Source: Ryuthela nishihirai (taxonomy: Eukaryota; Arthropoda; Arachnida; Araneae; Heptathelidae). From it: a DNA stretch of 64,000 nt. The position numbers and the translations under genes are program-made. Location: contig JAWZYU010000019.1 in NCBI GenBank assembly GCA_038380435.1, forward strand, positions 27,739,801-27,803,800, written 5' to 3'. Positions 24,801 to 36,800 of the stretch are shown piece after piece (the first letter of the stretch is position 1; every line of letters starts with the position of its first letter). A model generated the notes under the pieces. The model had not been told where the DNA came from and did no database searches. It was given only the letters and a program-made list of their open reading frames with translations.

Positions 24801-27800
24801 ATTAACTGGCAGGCTCCTGTCAGTCTCTATGGCTTATTAACTAATAGACTCCTGTCAGTCTCTGTGTCTTATTAACTGGCAGGCTCCTGTCAGCCTCTAT
24901 GACTTATTAACTGGTAGGCTCTTGTCAGCCTGTATGGCTTATTAACTGTTGGGCTCCTGTCAGCCTGTATGGCTTATTAACTGGCAGCTCCTGTCAGTCT
25001 CTATGGCATATTAACTGGCAGGCTCCTGTCAGTCTCTATGGCATATTAACTGGCAGGCTCCTGTCAGTCTCTATGGCTTATTAACTGGCAGGCTGCTGTC
25101 ATCCTGTATGGCTTATTAACTGGCAGGCTGCTGTCATCCTCTATGGCTTATTAACTGGCAGGCTCCTGTCAGCCTCTATGGATTATGAACTGACAGACTC
25201 CTATTAGACCTCTGTGGCAAGCAGTTGCTTGAGAGATATTTTATTTTTATCAAGCAGTATGTTTAGTGGATTGGTTAGAAATGAATATCAAGCAATCGAA
25301 TGAATTTATCAAGCTCGATAAATGCAACAGTAAGTTATAAATTTTTTGTCACAATTATTACTGTCATGGGTGTATTTACATTCTGCGCAAATTCTATTAA
25401 ACTTCAATTTGAAAATTGTTTAGACTTATATTCGGTACTACGGAATAACAATAAAATGATAATGCTACTAATCTTCAAATACAAATGAATTTGTGGCAGT
25501 TTTGCGAGGTTTATTATTTTAGTATTATTTTTACATGATTTTTTTTCTGCAACTAAATAATTTGATTCATCGTATGTTTCCTCTCTTTCTCTTTAGAACC
25601 ATCGACTTGTGACTATCGCAATGTTCCCGACAGGTTCTTCCCTTACATCGACCGCTTGTCCCGGGCGTTCAGTCTGGCAGATTGTCAAAGGCAATGTGAC
25701 GTTGAGAGGCAGTTCTCTTGCCGTTCCTTAAATTTCGAGACTGTGACGAGGGATTGCGCTCTCAGCAGCGATGACACCGTCAGCGTGTCACCGGGACAAG
25801 AGGCGCTCAAGCCACGACCTAGCTCTATCTACAGCGAAAAGGGGAATTGCGAACAAGGTAAATATGTAGAGAAAATGTTGCTTTTATAGTAGCATAATTG
25901 AGGCACACACTCAGGATTTAATTTCGGGAATTAGATTCAGGTAGAGGGTCCGAGTCCGACGATTTAGTTTTTGTGGTGGAGGGTCAGAAAGTTTTGTTTC
26001 AGGGGAGTTTGAGATGACTTTTATAGGATCCCTTGATTCTTTTTGTTTCCAGCCTTCCTACTGTGTATGAAAAAATGGGAGTCCTGAAATCAGGTCATCT
26101 ACTGTGAATGGACACAAAAAATTATAAATCTGTTTTGTGAGAGCATAATTAGAGTCTTATATGCATAATTTAAGATCTATAGGATGAAATATGGTTGAGA
26201 TATAGAAGACTACAGAGATAATGGCCAAAAAATAAATTCATTTTGTTTGATTCTGGTATCATGCTTTCTGAAATCAAGCACGCAACCACGATTTAGTTTT
26301 CAGTGTGTCAGAGAATTTAGTTTCAGGAGGGGTCTGAAAATAAAATTTAAATCGGGTTTCCTAATTACTAAAGTATTCCAACAGACAGAAAAGGTTAAAA
26401 TGATATTCTATACGAAATGAAATTTTATAGTTATTTTTTAAATCTATTTTTAGTGTCGAACATATATTCTGGGGCTGAAATAAAATTATAGAAAGACAAC
26501 TGTTTCGAATTTCAAAGTAGGTAGTCAAATTGGAGATTTTCTATCAGATGACCGCATTTTCGGGGGAGGGGGGGGGTGGAGGGAGGGAGGGAGGGTGGTC
26601 CGGATAAGTCCCTGCATGTCCCTGCACGGTTGTATCTAATATAGTATGTAGACGATTATGAATGAGACTTTATAGAATTATTACAACGTTATTAAACTTA
26701 TTAAAACTTCCAAATATTAATTTGATTGCTAATCTAAGCTTTGATAGTTTGTAAGAAATTTCAGTCCTTAATTTGTTACTACTTTACAGAGCAATCATAA
26801 ACTGATAATTAATAATACGTTTTTGGTTGTTTCTTTCTCCAGTGACTGTGCAATGCAACCAGCAAGATATGCTCCTCACTGTTAATTTCGGCAGTCCGTT
26901 CCATGGCCGAGTGTATGCCAAAGGAAATCCCACCCAGTGCTACATAATTGGAGCGGGACAAACAACTCTTCAGTTTGCCATCTCTTTGGGGGCTCGATGC
27001 GGAACTGTTGTGGAGGTAAAGATTTTTAAAAAGCAGAAATTGTAAAAATGAAATGATGAAATTTAAAGAAGTATATTTTAAATCACTTTATATTAAAATA
27101 CTCTGGCTACTGATCTAAGGAACCAGGGTTCGAGCCTGGGGTAAGGCATAGATGTGTGTGTCGTTTTTCTGCTGAGGTCCTGCCATCCTCTCAGACTTTC
27201 TACCATGGCATATAAACTGACAGGCTCCTGTCAGACCTCTGTGGCAAGCAGCTGCTTGAAGGGATATTTATTTATTTTATTTTTTAGACTGTTTTTATAT
27301 ACAGAGCGCGGAATGAGAACAAATCAGGATAATTGAGTCATCGTGACATCTAAATAGGAACTCTTATAAATACAACATTTCGGTTTTTTTGTAATAATCA
27401 TTGCAAATAAGTATGGAATAGTAGAAATGGAAAACGTTTGAGAAATGAAATGATTTCATCTTTTTTCGTCAATTGCAACATTAAAGAGGCAAGGAATGTC
27501 TCAGTCATTAGCATGTTAGACTAGTAAACTCATGATCCCAAGTTGAATTCCCGCCGTGCCTGCATCGAGATATTCCCACTAATTCCCGTTATGTCCTCCG
27601 TGAGAAAGGGAACACTATTGGGCTTGGGAAGGCCGACGGGAGTCGGATAGATCGTAAAGCCGTGACTGTTGTGTAGGAGAGGTGTACCCTGGTACAAGAT
27701 AAAGAGTACTCTGGTCGGTCTTGACGGGAAGCTTTCATCTGTCACCTAATAGCTGTTTAGTGAATCCCTTTCCACAGTTTTCTATTGGCCCTTCGGTTCT

Positions 27801-30800
27801 TTGTGACTTTGCATTTAGCCCATTGTGTGGAAAAAAGTGCCACTCGAAGGTACGTACGAAAGAACCCATTGTGTCAGTCACTAGTATGCCAGGTTCGCCA
27901 TCTGATGATCCCAGGTTGAATTACCAACTCTGCCGGTATTAAGATTTCCTCGGTGTAAAAGGAGACGATGGTAATCTTGGAAAAGCCGTCAGTCGGATGG
28001 GATATTAAGCTGTGACCTGTGTGCAGGAGAGCATACCCTGTGCACTAGATGAATTTGATGGGAGGCTTTCTTCTCTCTTTTAACCGTCTTCTGTAGATCC
28101 TTTTCTCATATCAGTTCTGAGGCTTCGGAGCCTTTGTGAACTAGTCAAGGTAATACACAAATGAAACAAACATGAGCATTTGCTGTCAAGCTTGTACATC
28201 GGAATAAACTCTTTTCTTGTGTAGTCACAAGCTTCCGAAAATACTCTTTATTTTTATTATTTTTTTTTAAAGAAGATATTTTCCAACACAATCGATAGAG
28301 ATAACTTAAAACTATATTAGGCCTTCTCCTGGCTTCTCATACTACAAACTCTTATACAAGGACATGCCTGGTCTTAACAGTTAAGGACATTAACCACTAG
28401 ACCACATAGGGTCTATTTATAATTCAATCTTCTTATCTTTTACCTTTATGGGAGATATGTTACATTTAAAATAAAAAGTTTCTTTCTGTACGTGAAAATA
28501 TTATCAGGCAACTGATTTCAACTGACCAGGGGCTTTTCAACATTAATTTAGGATAAATGATATCTGGGTAAACAGTAGTTTTAGGCAACAGTAGTTGAAA
28601 CCATTGGTGATACGAAAAGTTGAACATCGAAAAAGGGCAGAATTCAGTCAAGGTATTTTCACTTAAGGTTTGCATTTGATTTCTTTACTCGAGCTTATAT
28701 TCCTGTAATTAAACATTTTATTGTATTAATTTGTGAATTTTAATTTGGGTGGGCGACGTTTAATTCATTTTTAAAGGCGATGGGAAAATAATAAAAGTAA
28801 AAATTGTGTGACCGAAACAAAATCTTATTGATACGAATGCAAGTATTTGCATGAATTCTTATATTCGTGCAACGCCCAAAACTAGGAGTGGAATCAGCTG
28901 ACTACCTTTAAAATTTGAAACATGTATTTTAAGCTGAGAATTTCGTTATTAATTCCTTATCCATCTTCCAGGGATCTGGTCGTTATGCCAACGAAGTGAT
29001 CATTCAGCAGCATCCAGTAATTGTAACAAACAGCGATAAAACCATCAAAGTAGTTTGTTCCTTCGAGACTCTGGACAGGACTGTGACTCTAGGGGCGCCA
29101 TTTCCTGGTGCTTCGCCTGGAATGGAAGTTACGTAAGTATCTTCTCTGATCTACTAATACTTCATGCTTTCAGCAAATACACTTTAATACGAACCTGAAG
29201 GGATCTAAATATTTTAAATTCGTATAAACGTGGTTCGTAGCAAAAAAATGGACTCAAATTTAAAATGTCTTTGAGAGATGAGTAAGCCTATTTATTTCAG
29301 GTTCCATTACAGCAGTCAAAACACCTAAGAATTTGTTTGAAATATAAGCATAAAATTCAACATAATTAGGGGGAATAAGTGTCGTTATTAAACATAATTA
29401 GGTCGAAAATTTTTATGTTATCAGGAGGCAGTGGCGTACCGGAAAATCTCACCCCCCTACAAAAAAAATGTCTAGGAGGTCTTTTTTGTGAAAATCCATT
29501 AGCTTTAACTTAATGAAATTTTATAATTGGATTTCCTATTAATAACTTTGTTTTAATAATTTCCGTATTTTTGAATAATTTTAATTTTAGAACTCAGCTA
29601 TTTTACGCAAAGCCAAAATTATTACAATTTTCTACATAAAATATAAATCTGTGCTTTTTGATTCAAACGATTGTTTTAGTTTTATACATATAAATTAACT
29701 ACTAATTAAACGCTTATACAAAATTGCAAAGTTTTTTTAACACTATTATGATGTATGTTGACGTGAGATAAAGGAAAACATTTGATCAGCGGCCTGCAGC
29801 TCAGCGGTCAGAACACCTGACATGTTATCACGTGATCTTGACTTTGGATTCCACCCGGCTCAAAATAATTTCTCCTCTGTCCCTACGTCAACTTGCAGCA
29901 TAATAGTATTCAAAACATTGTAGCTATGAAATACTGTGATATCAAATGTTACTAATGATTACGGATAAGGCACACTTATCCAAAAGTTAATCATATGACG
30001 TAAATTTCATTCGTTAAAGAACTAAGGAAAGGCTTTGAGACAAGTTGGGTTGTTTTACCTCTGAGCGGCACTTTTTTGCACACCATGGGCTAAATGGCCA
30101 GGTCACATGGACCCCGAAGGCTCAGAGAAGGTTGGGGGAGGGGACCCACCGGAACAGCTGTTGGGAGACAGATGGTAGCCCCCCGTCAAGGCCATCCAGC
30201 GTGTTCTTTAACGTGCGCAGGGTATGGCTTTCTCGCACACGGGACCACGGTTTAACGTCCCATCCGACGGGCGGCGGCCTTCACAAGCCCATCGGTGCCC
30301 CCTACTGACCGTGGACAGGGCGAGGAATTTTGCGGAGATAAATCTCAACGCTGACCCAGCTGGGACTCGAACCTGGGAACTACAGATTACGAGCCTGGCG
30401 TGCTACCGACTGAACCACCCCCGCCCCTTTGAGACAAGGAATTCTAGCTATAGGCAGTAAGGAGAGGAATTTCTAGTAGGGAAAACGAAGCTGATGGTTC
30501 ATCATCCGTCTTTATTCGTTGGCAGTTCATGATCAAGTATTATTCGATAAAAGCTATAGAAAAAAATTCTGGGTTATGCTTTTAAATAATTTGTATATCA
30601 AGGTTCCCCATAAACGAAAAAAGTTGCATAGACCTCCTTAACCAGTACGCTGGTAACTGTTAACCAATACGTGGGCTCGAGGTATTTTTCAAGATAAATT
30701 ATTTTTTATATTCAATGAATATACATTGCCTATAGGTGCTTACATGTGTTTGTCTATTATTAGACAATTTTAAGTTACTGGAATGTTTAATGCATTCATT

Positions 30801-33800
30801 TTTACTAAGGTAAGTAGCGAAAAATATTTCTACATTTTTAATAGGGTTATATAAATATTGCCATTGTTTAATGAGACGACATTTAGATGAATTGTAATAT
30901 CTCGAATCATTCCTAAGGAAAGATTGACTTGAATATTGATTTTTCTAATGTGTGCTCTGCAGGACAAGGTATCAAGTCCCCGTGACTGCTCTTGTGACGA
31001 ATACAGCTCCTCCTCCTAATGTTGTGATGAGGGTGTTGGACCGAACTGGAAGGGATGCTGGAGTCGTTGGTCTTGGAGACGATCTCATGCTGCGCATTGA
31101 GTTGAGGGAACAAGCAAGTAAGCGAACAATAAAAAATGATTTCTATTACAGATCAGAAACAGAGAATTTGTGAAAGCAGGATATTAATCAGATAAAAGAA
31201 AGTATGAATAAACCATTCTCCTCCAGGATTTGAACTTGGGATTTCTTGGTTCCAGTTCTGGTAGGCTCATGATGTGGGTTTCGTAATTTTTAGTGTCTGC
31301 TGTATCCCGCTAAAGACGTCTAGGCCATGATTAACATCGGCAAAATGCAGGATGTTTCAAAAGTAGATTTAAGATTACGAGAGGATGTATACATATATTA
31401 ATAAATTACAAATAAAATACATAGAAATGTAGCCAAACACATCCAATTTTGTCAGATGTATCAGAGTGACAGTTCGATGTCACTTCCAGATGTAACACCA
31501 CGACAGTTATCCCCCCTCCCCCCATAACGATAAATCTACTAGACCTATAACAACTTCACTAGCCTTTTTCCTATTTGGATTTGTTAAGGATAAAATGCAC
31601 TTTCCACTTTTATCTGTAAATGTTGATGATCTACCGGCAATAATTCCAGGTGCAGTTGCAGAACTGCTGAACTGTAATTTAAGTTAAATATTTTAAATAA
31701 AGCTTTCTATATACTTTTTATTAATGACAAGGATTTTTCTTTGGAATATATACCGTATTTTAACGTGTATAAGGAACCCCCTGATTTTCCATCAAAGATA
31801 TTTTTATTTTAAGATATAATCATTTATTTAAGAATACTATCCAGGTATAAGAAACCCCTTTATTTTTGGGACCCAATTTTTGGCAAAAAGGGGTTCCTTA
31901 TACACGTTAAAGTACGGTACTTTTTTTCTCTCCATAAGTTGTTAGTCTCGATTTCTACGGTTTCGATTTACCGGAACCTATGTACAGTTGCTCAAAAAAA
32001 TATCCGAACACTGTGGTTGATTACAGAATTCAGAAAAAATATCTGGCAACGATTTTTTTAGAAATTAGTCATCTAGCAACCTACGTGTACGTACACGAAG
32101 GTTGCCAGATCACTAATTTCTAAAATATCGTTGCCAGATATTTTTTCTGAGTTCTGTAATCAACCATAGTGTTCGGTTATTTTTTTGAGCGACTGTACCT
32201 TGCAAATCGACGGATGGGTGTACATGTAAAAAATAAATAAATATCCCCTCAAGCAGCTGCTTACCACAGAGGTCTGATACCTGTCAGTTTATATGCCATA
32301 GTAGAAGGTCTGGGAGGATGGCAGGACCTCTGCAGAAAAACAACACAAACATCCATGCCTTACCCGGGGCTCGAACCCAGGTCCCTTTGATCAGTAGCCA
32401 AGCGTGCTAACCACTCGGCCAGGAAAATGAAATGTGGGGAACATAAACCCTATTATTTTGATACATTTGTATGGGAAAATAGGATTCATTTGAAGTCACC
32501 ATTTCCAGATGCGTAAGTACAACTTTAAGAGAAAAATAAACTGTATTTCAGACCGGAAGAAAGAACAATCGTAATTTTTGCATCATAAGGAACTCTGAAA
32601 GTATTGATGACGTCATAACACTTTAGAAAGAAATTCATAGAAAAAACTATAGAAAATAACTCATAGAAAAAATTCGCGGACTGAATGTAACAGGAATTGT
32701 AGTTGCAATCAATCACAATAATTTCCCCAAATTAAGACATAATTACAAAATGTTTTTTTCAAGTTTCTCAATATTTTTCGGTTATTGAATAACAATTTCT
32801 TAATCATTAATTAATCATTTCTTAATTCATTAAGATCTCAAATCCTTGACCTCATTAAGACCTCCATCTCGTGTTAATCTTTTATGAAATTTTAAAAGAA
32901 CTCCAAAGTGAGAAACGACTAAAGTTTAAAATTTTATCAACATGCATTCAAAATACCTCTCTTAATGTCAGATTTAAGAAAAATATGTTTCATTTTATTT
33001 TTACAGGTTCTTTAGGTATATTTGCCAGAAACCTTTATGCCAGAAGCAAAAATGGAGAGTCCTTGTTCCTCATAGATAGCACAGGGTTAGTAACTTATAT
33101 TGACTCTTTTATTGTTACATGATTACCAATCTATATAATATGTATTATTTTATACTTGGTGATTATGATTACGTTTCATATTATCACTTTTTTCTACAGT
33201 CTATATTAAACTAAGTAGTTTTCAGTTGTTAAATAAGAATATAATTTTGCTGAATTTTTTACAGGCCTTATTTACAGAAATGCATTATTGTACTGGAACT
33301 GCCTAGAATACGTAGGACTGAGCCTGGACAGTTCGTTAATAGGGGGAGCATTTTTTATTACACCTTTATTAAATTTGTGAGTAGCATTAGGGAAACATGA
33401 ACGATTCGTGAGTAGCATTAGAGGAACATGAACAATTCACGAGTAGTAGTAGAGGAAAATGTACAGTTCGTGAGGTGAATTAGAGGAAAATGAACAATTC
33501 GTGTGTAACAATGGAGGAACATGAACAATTCGTGTGTAGCAATGGAGGAACATGAACAATTCCTGAGTAGCATTGGCGGAACATGAATAATTCGTGAGTA
33601 GCATTAGAGGAAAATAAATAATTTGTGAGTAGCATTAAAAGAAAATGAAAGATTTGCAAGTAGCTGTGCAGATATAAAGTACTTTCCAAGGTAACATTGC
33701 AAGAAAATAGCAATTAGCTAGTGTGGTAAAACGAGGAATATTTGTTGGCTGCAATGAAAGAAAAAGGATCATTTGCGAGTCCCATTGGAAAAACATGGAT

Positions 33801-36800
33801 GACTTGCGAGTACCATTGGAGGAACACGGACAACTTGCGAGTACTTACCATTGGCCGTTGCGAGTAACACTCACCGTTTGTGAATTTCCTTGGAAGAATC
33901 AGTATTCTTCCAAGGAAATTCACAAACGGTGAGTCAGTTGTTTCGGAGTCAGTCAAACGGAGTAATCAGTTGTTTTTGTTTCAATGCATGTTTTGTTAAA
34001 TAATTTGCACCTAAAGTAATCTTGTTTTCGTTTCCAAAATAATTTGGGTTTTACCGAAAAAATCGTTCAGTTTATTAAATTAGCTCATAGCGATATTTTC
34101 CATGGGAAACAATTAATGGTATCTTTTCTCAAAATGTGGACCGCGGCCTAGTACCGGTCCTTGGGGAGAAAAATTCCGGTCCTTAGAAAACACTAATAAT
34201 CGCTAGGTCCTCTTATTATCGCCAATATTCATGAACTCTGCAAGAATTTCCACTGATTAGTTCGTATTTTTTCTCAGTTTTTTTTTCTTAATTATTTAAA
34301 ATTTATAACGTGCACGCATAATAAATAACATGATTAAATAAAGAGTGAAATATTTTCGTTTTTTTTTCGTTGTTTATTATACAAGTTTTTGTTTTTGGGC
34401 CACGAAAAAAAAGGCAGTGAAAAGAAGCGGTCCCCAGCTATACAAATGTTTGGAAACCCATGTATGATATCATATATTTGCTTCTGTTTTTTCCCGTAAT
34501 TATGTCTAGCTACCCATAGTTAATAAATGATTTCTGCTTGTAATCTGATTTTTTATGTGTGACATTTAAATTTTGTAATTATTGCCAAAATATTTTATTT
34601 ATTATATTTATGAAGATTTTGAAAAGTTACGAAGTGTACTGTTTTAATCATTGCAAAAGCTCTAAATTTGTTTTGTTCATTTGAACGCATCTTTTTATAA
34701 TTATTCATCGTAGATTTTAAATAATTTTTGTATTTGATTTTTTTAAAATTTAATATTGACTCATAAGTTGTCTGTAAAATAATTTGCATATTTTCATATT
34801 TAGAATAGATATCAGAGTTTGCAAATTTCCCTTCACAAAATCTTCAACATTCGCATATGTATTGTGCATGTACATCAAATATATGTATAACAATATAAAT
34901 TGCTAAAGATTTTATTTCTGTTCAAATGACAAAAAGGTCTATTTAGCATTCTTCAACAAGCAGTTGATTTGTTTAATATCAGTATAAATTATTTCTGCAC
35001 ATGAATCTCCATTTGGGGATCAGCTACATAGTTTCTGTATTCTTTGTTTAAAGCAGACCCCCTCCAATTCATGCTCATTGCAAAATTTTGGCTCATGAAA
35101 CAAATCTGCCTCATTCAGCTTACCATTTCTGCTATTACTTCCGGGAACAAAATCTTATCTTTCCCGTGGATCCCCAGTGTTGAGGGAATCCGAGATAATG
35201 AACTGTCTGATGAAATGGCAAAACAGGCACTTAGGGATCATCATAATATTATCTTATCTTACACCATTTCTTCTATAAGTAAAATAATTTGATCTTCGAA
35301 AAGAGAATTGTTCACAGACTACTTCTTTACAAACACAACTGTTTATTATACAGAAGGAAAACAGACTATAATATATAATACTGAAGATTTGCCTTTTTGT
35401 AGAATAGGGGTTCTCAACGTGGGGTACGCGGTAAAATTTTTTGTGGTACGCCGTGAGAGCTCAAAAGTCGCTAGCTATATGTTATATACAGGGTGAATCT
35501 GAAAAAGTGGGCAAAACTTTACGGGGTGGTAGAACGCAGCTATACGAGCAATATTCGTCATAGAAAGTATGAGCGGAACGCAAGCGGTGAGAAGTTAAAA
35601 GGTAGTTTTCCACTGTCACATTTAAAGAATGAACACAAGAAGGAGAGGAGATACTTCAGAAAACTTTTTATTAACAGGAATGTAATTGAGGTACATGCTC
35701 AAAGAAATTGCTCAAAAGAGTGCATATCCGCCATTTCGTGGTTAGTATAATCAGCCATCCTCTCGGCAATGCACGGTAGAAATGCCGTTGGGTGCGAGGA
35801 CCGACCCTTTTATACCATTTCCAACGCCACCTAGCGGCTCGCCGTTTGCGTTCCGCCCATACATTCTATGACGAATATTGCTCGTATAGCTGCGTTCTCC
35901 CACCCCGTAAAGTTTTGCCCACTTTTTCAGATTCACCCTGTATATGTTTCATTTTATTCCTATTCTATCCTAAGATTTTATTCCTATTCTATCCTAAGAA
36001 ACGCAGTTAATGATTCTCTACTTACAAACGAAAACATATATTTCGAGTTGGGTTGTTTTACCTCTGAGCGGCACTTTTTTGCACACAATGGGCTAAATGG
36101 CCAGGTCACATGGTCCCCTTGTATAGATAGATATACTATAACTATAGTTTTATCTATCTATACAAGGGATACGCCAGTTACATACACATTTCCAGGGGAT
36201 ACGGGAAGCATAAAAGGTTGAGAACCACTGCTCTAGAACAATGCAAAGAAAAATTTAAAGAATGCGTTTAGAATCTTTTCTTAAACGGCATTCTTTCAAG
36301 TTCTACAAATTGTATTCACTTTCCTGCTTACATTGTCCTGCGCGAGAAATTGTTTCCCATGTTCTATCTCGGAATGCGAACATTACAAAATGCATAGGTA
36401 GAATTTTAAACCAAATTCTAATTGAATCTTCATCAAATTTTAACACTTAAAAAGCTGTTGAGTCACAGACCTTATTCTGGGACATAGTCCATATTCTTAT
36501 AGATGTATTATACTCTCTGTAGGAAATAAAATGCTGCATAAAGTTTAATTTCGTTAGGAGATGACATTTTTTTGTTTACAATGCTTAATAAGGGATAGGA
36601 GGGCAAATGTCAGAAAATTTCCTATGATATGAGGAATTAGATGTCCCAGTTGTAGTTTCTGTATTCTTTGTTTAAAACAGGGCTGAACCAACCAGCGACT
36701 CATTGCAAAAGAATTTGCAGCTCATGATGGAAATAATTGATATACTGATTCTGGCTCATTTCTTTTAATTTTTTGACCAAAACATTTTTTGGTTCACAAC

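Noticed and set aside
33265..33380. additional ZP exon after 33085 (good acceptor tttttacag)
   Set aside because: Exon J joins directly and in phase to 39194, giving the expected GCP junction; inserting this segment adds no ZP motif and no clear donor.
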